From: Aquitalea magnusonii
Lineage (GTDB): Bacteria > Pseudomonadota > Gammaproteobacteria > Burkholderiales > Chromobacteriaceae
Reading direction: 5' to 3'
Length of the DNA stretch: 64,000 bases
NCBI RefSeq assembly: GCF_003202035.1
Contig: NZ_QJKC01000003.1
Location: 264,948 to 328,947 of the forward strand
Shown here: positions 17,401 through 25,771 of the stretch, one piece after another
Position numbering within the stretch: position 1 is the first letter of the stretch
Layout of the letters: the number at the start of each line of letters is the position of its first letter
The notes under the pieces: model-generated
Databases searched by the model: none
What the model was told of the DNA's origin: nothing
What the model saw: only the letters and a program-made list of their open reading frames with translations
Program-made: the position numbers and the translations under genes

Positions 17401-18699
17401 ATGACCCAAGCCTCCAGCCAGTCGCGCCGGGCTGCGGCGGCAGCCTTTATCGGCACCACCATCGAGTTTTACGATTTCTACATCTACGCCACCGCTGCCG
17501 CCCTGGTACTGGGGCAGGTGTTTTTCCCCAGCAGCGACCCCACGCTGAGCACGCTGGCGGCCTTTGCCACCTTTGCCGTCGGCTTTATCGCCCGCCCCAT
17601 GGCCGGGGTGGTGTTCGGTCATCTGGGTGACCGGCTGGGGCGCAAGAAAATGCTGCTGTTCACCATGGCGCTGATGGGCGTGGCCACCGCCGGCATCGGC
17701 CTGTTGCCCAGCCATGCCAGTGCCGGCATCTGGGCGCCCATCGGCCTGGTGACCCTGCGCTTCATCCAGGGGATTTCGGTGGGGGGCGAGTGGGGCGGGG
17801 CCGTGCTGATGGCCAGCGAGCACGCTCCGGCCCGGCGCAAGACCTTTTATGCCTCGTTTGCCCAGCTGGGCAGCCCGGCCGGGCTGATCCTGTCGCTGAT
17901 CGCCTTCCGGCTGGTCACCGCGCTGGATCAGGCCGACTTTCTCAGCTGGGGCTGGCGTCTGCCCTTTCTGGCCAGCGGCCTGCTGATGTGCGTGGGCCTG
18001 GCCATCCGCAGCGGCGTGGAGGAGTCGCCGGAATTCAAGGCGGTGCAGGCCGGGCAGGACACGGCCCGCTATCCGGTGCTGGAAGTGCTGCGCGATTGCT
18101 GGCGGGAAATCCTGTTCGCCGCCGCCGCGGTCACCATCGGCTCGGCCGGCTTCTTCTTCACCAACACCTTCATGATCACCTATGTGACCCAGTACCAGGG
18201 CATTGCCCGTTCCACCATTCTGGACACGCTGTTCCTGGTGACCATCCTGCAGTTCCTGTCGCAGCCCTGTTCCGCGCTGCTGGCCGAGCGGATGGGCGAG
18301 GGCCGTTTCCTCAAGATCGTCGCGCTGCTGTGCGTGCTGCTGCCCTATCCGATGTTCCTGCTGGTGGAGACCGGCGACATCCTGCTGATGACCCTGGGCA
18401 TTGCCATGGCGGTGGTCACCCTGTCCGGCCTGTACGCGGTGATAGCCGGCTACATGGCGGAAGCCTTTCCGGTACGGCTGCGCTATTCCGGCATTTCGCT
18501 GGCTTACCAGCTGATCTGCGCCGTGGCCGGCGGCACCACGCCGCTGATCGGCACCTGGCTGGCCAGCGAGTTTGCCGGCCAATGGTGGCCGCTGGCGCTG
18601 TTTTTCTCGCTGCTGTCCCTGGTGTCGTATGTCGGCGTGTGCGGCTTGTCCCGCCTGCGGCGGCAGGGCACTTCCCCCGAACTGGTCTTTGTCCGTTAA
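17401..18699 (+). CDS. MHS-family MFS transporter
   Basis: 432-residue proton symporter of the metabolite:H+ symporter (MHS) branch of the MFS, about 12 membrane segments. Diagnostic features: GTTIEFYDFYIYATAAALVL in TM1, GHLGDRLGRKKML in loop 2-3 and RFIQGISVGGEWGGAVLMA in TM4. The ATG at 17401 follows AAAGAGGAATCCACC. MHS members import organic acids, betaines or aromatic acids; here it heads an operon with an aldolase, a hydroxyacid dehydrogenase and an amidohydrolase, so it likely imports the cluster's substrate, which is unknown. Confidence 0.93.
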   Translation: MTQASSQSRRAAAAAFIGTTIEFYDFYIYATAAALVLGQVFFPSSDPTLSTLAAFATFAVGFIARPMAGVVFGHLGDRLGRKKMLLFTMALMGVATAGIGLLPSHASAGIWAPIGLVTLRFIQGISVGGEWGGAVLMASEHAPARRKTFYASFAQLGSPAGLILSLIAFRLVTALDQADFLSWGWRLPFLASGLLMCVGLAIRSGVEESPEFKAVQAGQDTARYPVLEVLRDCWREILFAAAAVTIGSAGFFFTNTFMITYVTQYQGIARSTILDTLFLVTILQFLSQPCSALLAERMGEGRFLKIVALLCVLLPYPMFLLVETGDILLMTLGIAMAVVTLSGLYAVIAGYMAEAFPVRLRYSGISLAYQLICAVAGGTTPLIGTWLASEFAGQWWPLALFFSLLSLVSYVGVCGLSRLRRQGTSPELVFVR

Positions 18700-18714
18700 C
18701 TCCTGGAGAACCTC

Positions 18715-19473
18715 ATGAATCAAGCGGCCCGATTTTCCCCTGAAGAATGGCAGGCACGCTGCGAGCTGGCAGCGCTGTACCGGCTGATCGCCCATTTCCG
18801 CATGACGGACATGATAGACACCCATATTTCGCTGCGCATACCCGGCCCGGAGCATCATTTCCTCATCAACCGCTACGGGGTGCTGTTCCAGCACATGCGC
18901 GCCTCCGACCTGGTGCGCATCGACCAGCATGGCAATGTGCTGGGCGGCGACCAGCAGGTGCAGCGCGTCAACAAGGCGGGCTTTGTCATCCATTCTGCCG
19001 TACACATGGCACGGCCCGACCTGCACTGCGTGATACATACCCATACCGCGGCCGGCATGGCGGTGTCGGCGCAGGAGCATGGCCTGCTGCCGATCACCCA
19101 GCATGCGCTGAAGTTTTACGGCCGGCTGAGCTACCACGAATACGAGGGCATTGCCCTGTCGCTGGAAGAACGCGAACGGGTGGTGGCCGACCTGGGCCCG
19201 CGCAACAAGGCGCTGATCCTGCGCAACCACGGCCTGCTGGCCGGTGGCCGCTCGGTGGCCGAGGCCTTCCACGAAATCTATTTTCTGGAACGCGCCTGTC
19301 AGGCACAGGTGCAGGCCATGGCCGGCGGCGCGCAGCTGCACTACCCCAGCGCAGCGGTGCGCCAGCACACCGCCGACCAGTTTGCCCGTGACGACGAGGA
19401 GGAAATCATCGCCCTGGGCTGGCAGGCGGCGCTGTCGCTGATTGCCGATCAACAGGAAAGCTACGCCTCATGA
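18715..19473 (+). CDS. Class II aldolase/adducin family protein
   Basis: 252 residues of the L-fuculose-phosphate aldolase/adducin fold. A metal site is visible in CVIHTHTAAGMAVSAQEHG, with conserved NRYGVLFQHMRASDLVRID upstream and ILRNHGLLAGGRSVAEAF downstream. Family members cleave or decarboxylate phosphorylated or keto sugars, or act as hydrolases; the substrate is not evident. SD CTGGAG lies before the ATG. It is 15 bp after the transporter and overlaps the next gene by 4 bp (ATGA), so it is co-translated. Confidence 0.9.
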   Translation: MNQAARFSPEEWQARCELAALYRLIAHFRMTDMIDTHISLRIPGPEHHFLINRYGVLFQHMRASDLVRIDQHGNVLGGDQQVQRVNKAGFVIHSAVHMARPDLHCVIHTHTAAGMAVSAQEHGLLPITQHALKFYGRLSYHEYEGIALSLEERERVVADLGPRNKALILRNHGLLAGGRSVAEAFHEIYFLERACQAQVQAMAGGAQLHYPSAAVRQHTADQFARDDEEEIIALGWQAALSLIADQQESYAS

Positions 19474-20399
19474 ACACGATCGTCCTGCTGAGCGATGATG
19501 CCGAGCTGATCGCGGAATTGCGCCAGGCTTTTGCCCAGGTGTCACCCGAACTGCGCGTGGTGGAAGCCCACGAGGCGGCTGCCGCCACCGCGGAAGTGGC
19601 CGCCTGCTGGTTTCCGCCAGCCGGCAGCTGGCAGTCCCTGCCGCGGCTGCGGCTGATCCATTCCATGTCCGCCGGCATCGAGCATATCGGCCAGGCCGAC
19701 AGCCTGCCCGCCGTGCCGGTATGCCGGGTGGTGGACCCGGAACAGCGCCAGGGCATGGTGGAATTCATGCGCTGGGCGGTCATCCACTATCAGCGCCATT
19801 TCGACCTGGTGCTGGCCAACCAGCAGCAGGCGCGCTGGCAGCGCCCGCCGCAATGCCCGGCCCGTGACTACCGGGTGGGCGTGCTGGGGCTGGGCTCGAT
19901 GGGCAGCGCCGTGGCACAGGACCTGGCCGGGGCCGGCTATGCGGTGCGCGGCTGGTCGCGCAGCCCCAAGACGCTGGCCGGGGTGGACTGCCACCACGGT
20001 GACCATGGCTTGCAGGATTGCCTGGCCGGGCTGGATCTGCTGATCAATCTGCTGCCGCTGACCGCCGCCACCACAGGGCTGCTGGACCGCCGGGCATTTG
20101 CCGCCCTGGCCCGCGGCGCGGTGCTGGTGAATGGCGGTCGTGGCCAGCATGTGGCAGAAGCCGACCTGCACGCGGCCCTGGCCAGCGGCCAGCTGCGCGC
20201 GGCCTTGCTGGATGTGTTCGAGCAAGAACCGCTGCCCGCCGCTCACCCGTGGTGGCATACGCCGGGCGTCACCGTCACCCCGCACATGGCCTCGGCCGCC
20301 TCGGCGCGCTGCATTGCCAGCCAGATCGCAGAAAACACGCGGCGGCTGGCCAGCGGCGCAGAGCTGCTGCATCGCGCCGACCCGGCGCTGGGCTACTGA
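19470..20399 (+). CDS. D-2-hydroxyacid dehydrogenase (GhrA-like)
   Basis: 309 residues. The Rossmann motif GVLGLGSMGSAVA is near residue 135, followed by GWSRSPK (NADP-preferring pattern), LLPLTAATTGLL, the arginine region LVNGGRGQHV and the C-terminal His in VTPHMAS. This is the glyoxylate/hydroxypyruvate reductase A type that reduces short 2-keto acids with NADPH. Coupled to the aldolase by an ATGA overlap. In this operon it may reduce or oxidise the 2-keto/2-hydroxy acid released by the aldolase or amidohydrolase. Confidence 0.9.
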   Translation: MNTIVLLSDDAELIAELRQAFAQVSPELRVVEAHEAAAATAEVAACWFPPAGSWQSLPRLRLIHSMSAGIEHIGQADSLPAVPVCRVVDPEQRQGMVEFMRWAVIHYQRHFDLVLANQQQARWQRPPQCPARDYRVGVLGLGSMGSAVAQDLAGAGYAVRGWSRSPKTLAGVDCHHGDHGLQDCLAGLDLLINLLPLTAATTGLLDRRAFAALARGAVLVNGGRGQHVAEADLHAALASGQLRAALLDVFEQEPLPAAHPWWHTPGVTVTPHMASAASARCIASQIAENTRRLASGAELLHRADPALGY

Positions 20400-20435
20400 T
20401 GCCCGCCACGCCAAGCAATATTGAGGAGAACAAGC

Positions 20436-21665
20436 ATGCTGACCGTGAATGGTCCACGTTTATGGAATAGCCTGATGGACATGGCCAAGGTCGGTCCCAC
20501 TGCCGCAGGCGGCAATTGCCGGCTGGCCTTGTCGGCCGAGGATTTCGCCGGCCGCGCCCTGTTTGCCGACTGGTGCCACCAGGCCGGCATGAGCCTGGAT
20601 ACCGATGCCATCGGCAATCTGTTTGCCCGCCGCGCCGGGCGCGACCGCCAGGCCAATCCGGTGGTGATGGGCAGCCATCTGGACACCCAGCCGGCCGGTG
20701 GCCGCTTTGACGGCATCTATGGCGTGCTGGCCGGGCTGGAGGTGGTGCGCAGCCTGAACGATGCCGGCATCGTTACCGACAAGCCGCTGGAAATTGCGGT
20801 ATGGACCAATGAGGAAGGTGCGCGCTTCACCCCGGCCATGCTGGGTTCGGCGGCGTTTTGCGGGGTGCTGCCGCTGGCCACGGCCCTGGCGGTGGAGGAC
20901 ATGCAGGGTATCAGCGTGGCCACCGCGCTGGCCGGCCATGCCGGCAACCTGCCGCTGGGCCGGCCTTTTGATGCCTATTTCGAGGCCCATATCGAACAGG
21001 GGCCCATTCTGGAGCAGGCCGGCCTGCCCATCGGGGTGGTGACGGGCGGCCAGGCCATCTGCTGGCTGGATGTGCTGGTGACGGGCCGCCCGGCCCACGC
21101 CGGCACCACGCCCATGGCCTTGCGCCACGATGCGCTGTTTGCCGCCAGCGCCATGATAGGCCGGCTGGAGCAGCTGGCGGCTGCGTTCAGCCCCTACGGG
21201 CTGGTGACCGTGGGGCAGCTGCTGATTCCCGGCTCCTCGCGCAATACCATTCCCGGCCTGGTGCGCTTCACCATCGATCTGCGCCATCATCAGGACGCGC
21301 AGATCGCGGCCATGGAAGCACAGACCCGCAGCCTGCTGCAGCAACTGGCAGCAGAGCGTGGCCTGACGGTCGATATCCAGCGGCACTGGTTCAGTGCCGC
21401 CACGCCGTTCGACCGCGACTGCATCGGCGCGGTGCGCCAGGCGGTGACGGCGCTGGGCTATCCGCATCAGGACATTGTCAGCGGAGCCGGCCACGATGCC
21501 ATCCATCTGGCACGGCATTGTCCCACCACCATGATCTTCATCCCCTGCGTGGAAGGCATCAGCCACAACGAGGCGGAAAACGCGCTGCCGCAAGACGTCA
21601 GCATGGGGGCGGATGTGCTGCTGGGGGCGGTGCTGCTGCGCGCCGGCGGCCAGCCACCAGGCTGA
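20436..21665 (+). CDS. Zn-dependent amidohydrolase, allantoate amidohydrolase / N-carbamoyl-L-amino acid hydrolase type (M20)
   Basis: 409 residues. Metal-binding and catalytic motifs are present: MGSHLDTQPAGGRFDGIYGV, then WTNEEGARFTPAMLGSAAF with the catalytic Glu pair, EAHIEQGP, the dimerisation-domain segment RPAHAGTTPM, and SGAGHDAIHLA. This family hydrolyses ureido or amide bonds (allantoate, ureidoglycolate, N-carbamoyl amino acids). The ATG at 20436 follows TTGAGGAGAA; 36 bp after the dehydrogenase. It suggests the cluster degrades a ureido- or amide-containing compound, but no hydantoinase or allantoinase is adjacent. Confidence 0.92.
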   Translation: MLTVNGPRLWNSLMDMAKVGPTAAGGNCRLALSAEDFAGRALFADWCHQAGMSLDTDAIGNLFARRAGRDRQANPVVMGSHLDTQPAGGRFDGIYGVLAGLEVVRSLNDAGIVTDKPLEIAVWTNEEGARFTPAMLGSAAFCGVLPLATALAVEDMQGISVATALAGHAGNLPLGRPFDAYFEAHIEQGPILEQAGLPIGVVTGGQAICWLDVLVTGRPAHAGTTPMALRHDALFAASAMIGRLEQLAAAFSPYGLVTVGQLLIPGSSRNTIPGLVRFTIDLRHHQDAQIAAMEAQTRSLLQQLAAERGLTVDIQRHWFSAATPFDRDCIGAVRQAVTALGYPHQDIVSGAGHDAIHLARHCPTTMIFIPCVEGISHNEAENALPQDVSMGADVLLGAVLLRAGGQPPG

Positions 21666-21678
21666 TGCCGGGCAGGGT

Positions 21679-22908
21679 TCAGTCGCTGGTCACCGCCATG
21701 TCATCCGTCGCCAGCTGTAGCTGGTTGCGCCCTTGCTGCTTGGCGCGATACAGCATGCGGTCGCAGCAGGCCAGCAGGTCGGTGGCATGGCGCAAGCCGG
21801 CCAGGCTGGACAAGGCCGCCCCCACGCTGATGGTGAGATACGGCTGGCCGTCCGGGCGGTACTCGTGTGCTAGCTGCAAGGCGGCCACTTGCTGCAGCAG
21901 GCGCTGGCCGATGCGCCGCAGCTCATCCTGGCGGCCGCTTTGCAGCAGGATGGCAAACTCCTCGCCGCCATAGCGGAAGGCTCTGGCCTGCCCGCTGCGC
22001 AGGCTGCCCACCATGGCACTGGCCACCTCGGCCAGCACATGGTCGCCCGCCAGATGACCATAGTGGTCGTTATAGGGTTTGAAGTAATCGATATCGATCA
22101 GCAGCAGGGCAAAGGGCCGGCCATGCTGGCCCATCTGCTGCCAGAACTGCTCCAGCTGCAGGTCGAAGGCGCGGCGGTTGCCCACCTGGGTCAGCGCATC
22201 GGTGGAGGCCAGCATTTGCAGCCGCCGGTTGAGCGAGGACAGTTCGTTCTTGCTTCTGGCCTCGGCCTGCGCAGCATAAAAAGCCAGCCGCACGCTGCTG
22301 GTGGTGTTCCAGCTCATGAACAGGCAGAACAGCAGCACCGGCAGGTAGACCAGCGAAAACACCAGCAGCGGCTTGCTGTCATGTGGATTCATCAGCGCCA
22401 CATTGCCCATGATCACCAGCGAAATGGCCAGCGAGCTGGCCACGGCGCCCTTGAACGATACCCGTACGCCCAGGTTGGCGAACACGATGAAAATCAGCGA
22501 GGCATAGAGAAAGGTGGGCACATCCGGCGAATGGCTGCGCTTGAGCAGCTCGAACCAGGCCACGGTGGCTATCAGGTCGTGCAGCGGCATCAGCAGGTCC
22601 ATCAGCAGGATGTTGCGGCGGCGGCCGAACACCAGCCAGATATCCAGCATGGCCACCAGCAGCAGGACACTGCGCAGCAGCAGCGATGTCTGCGCCATGT
22701 CGGGAATCAGCAGGGCATCGGCCAGCACGTAGGAGAAAAAGGCCAGCGCGGCGATGATGTTGGTCAGCAGCAGGAAACCGCGATGGTGCTGCCAGATATA
22801 GCCTTCAAATTCCGGCCACAGTGCCTTGGGGATGTTGACCCGCCAGCGGCCTGGCAAGGCCAGTGGCTGGTCTGATGCGGTATTGAACACGGGACCTGGC
22901 TTCGGCAT
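21679..22908 (-). CDS. Membrane-bound diguanylate cyclase (GGDEF)
   Basis: 409 residues. About six N-terminal membrane segments (between roughly residues 40 and 220) precede a GGDEF domain with STDALTQVGNRRAFD, DIDYFKPYNDHYGHLAGD and the active site RYGGEEF, followed by TISVGAA. It would make cyclic di-GMP. No RxxD inhibitory site is obvious before GGEEF. The start is set at the ATG at 22908 (MPKPGPVF); an upstream ATG at 22983 is in frame. It converges on the amidohydrolase gene with 13 bp between stops. Confidence 0.92.
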   Translation of the reverse strand: MPKPGPVFNTASDQPLALPGRWRVNIPKALWPEFEGYIWQHHRGFLLLTNIIAALAFFSYVLADALLIPDMAQTSLLLRSVLLLVAMLDIWLVFGRRRNILLMDLLMPLHDLIATVAWFELLKRSHSPDVPTFLYASLIFIVFANLGVRVSFKGAVASSLAISLVIMGNVALMNPHDSKPLLVFSLVYLPVLLFCLFMSWNTTSSVRLAFYAAQAEARSKNELSSLNRRLQMLASTDALTQVGNRRAFDLQLEQFWQQMGQHGRPFALLLIDIDYFKPYNDHYGHLAGDHVLAEVASAMVGSLRSGQARAFRYGGEEFAILLQSGRQDELRRIGQRLLQQVAALQLAHEYRPDGQPYLTISVGAALSSLAGLRHATDLLACCDRMLYRAKQQGRNQLQLATDDMAVTSD

Positions 22909-23029
22909 GCAGCTGCCATGAAGGGGGAGCGCCCAGTTTAGGCCAAGCGCCCTGACCCGTCCACCGCAATAGGCTGTCGTCATTATTCTCGTTCAATACC
23001 CCCTGCGGCAGCGGCTGCCGGCCTGCGCT

Positions 23030-23374
23030 TCAGTCCGGCCACAGCACATAGGATTTGCGCACGGTTTCCGTCACTTCCCACACGCCCGCGCTATTGGCGG
23101 GAAAATACAGGGCATCGCCGGCGGCAATATCAATCGGGCTGCCGGCGTCGGGAATGAAGCGGCAGCGACCCTGGATAAAGTGGCAAAACTCCGCCTGCAT
23201 GATCTGGCGGCGCCAGCGCCCCGGACTGCACTCCCAGACGCCGGTTTCCACGCCGTCCGGCCGTTCCACCGCATGAACGGCCACGGTGGAGACGGGCTCG
23301 CCCAGTGGCACGGCCACCGGGCTGGGGGCGGACAGCAACAGGTCGCCGCATTGCGGCAGCAGGGTAATCGACAT
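23030..23374 (-). CDS. Cupin-domain protein (EutQ/DUF861 type)
   Basis: 114-residue single cupin. GVWECSPGRWRRQIMQAEFC, HFIQGRCRFIPDAG and DIAAGDALYFPANSAGVWEV follow the DUF861 pattern (conserved Trp, Phe, G(D)). The usual metal His of cupin motif 1 is reduced, so it may bind a ligand rather than act as a dioxygenase. It lies 60 bp downstream of the FAD oxidoreductase on the same strand; such pairs occur in amine and amino-acid catabolic operons. Confidence 0.8.
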   Translation of the reverse strand: MSITLLPQCGDLLLSAPSPVAVPLGEPVSTVAVHAVERPDGVETGVWECSPGRWRRQIMQAEFCHFIQGRCRFIPDAGSPIDIAAGDALYFPANSAGVWEVTETVRKSYVLWPD

Positions 23375-23434
23375 GCGGTTTCTCCGATGGCAGGCACGGC
23401 CTGCAAATGGTCTGGTGGTGGCGGGCGGCGGTGG

Positions 23435-24832
23435 CTAGCGCATCAGGCTTTCCATGCGGTCGGCCAGCCGCTGCGCCAGCCGGCGCTGCCAGGACGGGCT
23501 GGCGGGGTTATTCAGCGTCTGGTCTTCCCAGACAAAGCTCTTGATGATGGCGTTGTAGCCCAGCCAGCGCAGCGGCTCCGGCTCCCAGCGGCCCAGGCTG
23601 GCCACGGTTTTCACCCAGGGCTGGCGGGTCAGCAGCGTCTCCTTGCCCAGCAGCAGCTCGGCCAGCGTGCGCCCGGCCAGATTGCTGGCCCCCACCCCCT
23701 CGCCGCCATAACCGCCGGCCCAGGCCAGGCCATGGGCGGCATCGCACACCATATGCGGCTGAAAACGCCTTGCCGCGCCCAGATTGCCGCCCCAGCCATG
23801 GCTGATGCGCACTCCGGCCAGCATGGGGAACAGCTCCACCATCAACTGGCGGCGCAGGGCGATTTCGTCTGCTGTCAGGCTAAAGTCCTGGCGCAGCTTG
23901 CCACCAAAGCGGTAGCCCCCCCGCGCGCCAAACACCAGCCGGTTGTCGCGGCTGCGCTGGCCATAGCTGACCTGGCGGCTGTTTTCGCTGAAGGCTTCGC
24001 CATGGCGCAGGCCGATCTCCTCCCACAGCGCATCGGACAGCGGTTCGGTGGCGATGATCAGGCTTTGCACCGGCAGCTGGTATTGGCCAAACGGCGGCAG
24101 CGTGGCGGCATAGCCTTCCACTGCCGGCACCAGCCAGCGCGCCCGCACCCGGCCATGGGCGGTGCGCAACTCGCCGCTAGCCAGGGAGTCGACGCGGCTT
24201 TCTTCGTAAATGGTCACCCCCATGCGCTCCACACATTGCGCCAGGCCGCGCACCAGCCGCGCCGGCTGGATGGTGGCCACATGCGGCGAATACACCGCGC
24301 CATACGGGGTGGCCAGCCGCAGCCGCTCATTCAGCTGGGCCACATCCAGCCAGCGGTAATCGTCCGCGCCATGGCCGTGGGCGCGCCAGTCGGCCAGTTG
24401 CTGGCGCAGACGGGCTTCCTGCTCCGGATAGCGCGCGGCGCAATACAGCACCCCGCCCTTGCGGTAGTGGCAGTCGATGCCTTCGCGGGCGATGACGCGG
24501 CCCACTTCGTCGGGAATGTCATGCAACAGGGCGCGGCTGAGGGCGCGCGCTGCCGGGTCCAGCCCGGCCAGCAGCCGGTCTTCGCCCAGCACCTCGCCTA
24601 TCACCCAGCCGCCATTGCGGCCGGAGGCGCCAAAGCCGGCGATCCGGGCTTCCAGCACCACGATGTTCAGATCAGGCGCCTGCTGTTTCAGGTAATAGGC
24701 GGTCCACAGCCCGGTATAGCCGGCACCGACAATGGCCACATCGGCCTCGATATCGCCAGTCAGCGCCGGGCGCGCTGCCAGGCTGTCGCCCAGTTGTTCC
24801 ATCCACAGGCTGATAGTGTGTGTTGCGCCCAT
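23435..24832 (-). CDS. FAD-dependent oxidoreductase (DadA/PuuB-like amine oxidase)
   Basis: 465 residues. The ADP-binding fold is at about 33-62 (ADVAIVGAGYTGLWTAYYLK, then E of VVLEAR), GFGASGRNGGWVIGEV is the DAO-family FAD motif, and GGYGGEGVGASNLAGRTLAE is the C-terminal FAD-contact segment. It resembles gamma-glutamylputrescine oxidase and D-amino acid dehydrogenases, which oxidise C-N bonds of amines. ATG at 24832 chosen; the frame opens 18 bp earlier. Grouped with a cupin protein and a SnoaL-AraC regulator on the same strand; substrate unknown. Confidence 0.88.
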   Translation of the reverse strand: MGATHTISLWMEQLGDSLAARPALTGDIEADVAIVGAGYTGLWTAYYLKQQAPDLNIVVLEARIAGFGASGRNGGWVIGEVLGEDRLLAGLDPAARALSRALLHDIPDEVGRVIAREGIDCHYRKGGVLYCAARYPEQEARLRQQLADWRAHGHGADDYRWLDVAQLNERLRLATPYGAVYSPHVATIQPARLVRGLAQCVERMGVTIYEESRVDSLASGELRTAHGRVRARWLVPAVEGYAATLPPFGQYQLPVQSLIIATEPLSDALWEEIGLRHGEAFSENSRQVSYGQRSRDNRLVFGARGGYRFGGKLRQDFSLTADEIALRRQLMVELFPMLAGVRISHGWGGNLGAARRFQPHMVCDAAHGLAWAGGYGGEGVGASNLAGRTLAELLLGKETLLTRQPWVKTVASLGRWEPEPLRWLGYNAIIKSFVWEDQTLNNPASPSWQRRLAQRLADRMESLMR

Positions 24833-24862
24833 AGGCCGGCCTCCATGCAAGAAGCATGCAGC

Positions 24863-25687
24863 TTAATCCGGCGGCGGCGGGCTGGTCGTCTGCGCGGACC
24901 CGCACGGAAAACGCCGCAACCAGGCGGCGGGGGTCAGCCCGGTATGGTCACGAAAACAGCGGTAGAACACCGACAGCGAATTGAAGCCGGCGGCAAAGGC
25001 CAGTTCGTCCACACGCACATTGCCGCTGGTGGGCAGCTTATCCAGCACATGCTGCAGCCGCGCCTGATTGACGTAGCGGTAAAAGCTTTGCCCCAGCACC
25101 TGATTCAGCAGGTAGGACAGCTGGTTGCGGCTGTAGCCGGTGGCGGCGGCCACCGCGGCCAGAGTGCAGTCGGCCTGCAAATACGGCTGCTGCTGGCGGA
25201 AATAGCTGTGCAGGTCTTCCGCCATGCGCCCCAGCTGGCGCGCCGACAGGCCCAGCTTTTGCAGCGGGCTGGCCACGGCGGCCGCGGCGGACGCTGCCGC
25301 CGGGCCGCGTTGCAGGGTGGCATATTCGCGCACCTGCCAGATCAGGCCGTCGCGCACGGTAATGGCTTCGCTGCTCTGAAACGAAGCCTGGCCGCCACGC
25401 AGCACCAGCTGGTACTGGATGAAGGCGGTGTCGCCATCCACGCGGATGCGGTCGCAGTGCTCCAGCCGCTCGGCCACGCCCTGCGGCAGCGAGGCTTGCA
25501 CATAGTCGCGCAGCTCGGCCAGATGAAACACGCGGTTTTGCAGGAAGTCGTGATAGGCGATGTCCGGGTGGTACAAGGCCAGAATGTCGTCCAGCCGGCG
25601 CTGTTGCCACGCCTGGTGATAGCGCAGCACCACCTGGTGGGTGGCGGGCAGAAAACCCTGGCAGTCCGGTGTCGGGAGCTGGTGCAT
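24863..25687 (-). CDS. AraC-type regulator with N-terminal SnoaL-like domain
   Basis: 274 residues. The first ~130 residues form an NTF2/SnoaL-like sensor (LRYHQAWQQRRLDDILALYH, PDIAYHDFLQ, then FIQYQLVLRGGQASFQSSEA). The C-terminal ~100 residues are an AraC DNA-binding domain: TLAAVAAATGYSRNQLSYLL and ELAFAAGFNSLSVFYRCFRD, then TGLTPAAWLRR. The gene is 30 bp upstream of the FAD oxidoreductase and may control it. AraC proteins with this type of sensor domain are known in proteobacteria but little studied. Confidence 0.88.
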   Translation of the reverse strand: MHQLPTPDCQGFLPATHQVVLRYHQAWQQRRLDDILALYHPDIAYHDFLQNRVFHLAELRDYVQASLPQGVAERLEHCDRIRVDGDTAFIQYQLVLRGGQASFQSSEAITVRDGLIWQVREYATLQRGPAAASAAAAVASPLQKLGLSARQLGRMAEDLHSYFRQQQPYLQADCTLAAVAAATGYSRNQLSYLLNQVLGQSFYRYVNQARLQHVLDKLPTSGNVRVDELAFAAGFNSLSVFYRCFRDHTGLTPAAWLRRFPCGSAQTTSPPPPD

Positions 25688-25771
25688 GATGGCTGGCGGT
25701 AAAAGCAGGGAAAATCAATGTAGTGCAAAGCGTGGTGGCGGGCCAGTGTTTTGCCCTGCCCGCCCTCCCTT

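Noticed and set aside
17368..19452. 694-codon minus-strand frame
   Set aside because: Antisense shadow of the MHS transporter and aldolase genes.
23180..25702. 840-codon open frame on the plus strand
   Set aside because: It runs antisense through the cupin, FAD oxidoreductase and AraC genes; His/Gln/Ala-rich composition is typical of a GC-rich antisense shadow, and the minus-strand genes have clear motifs.
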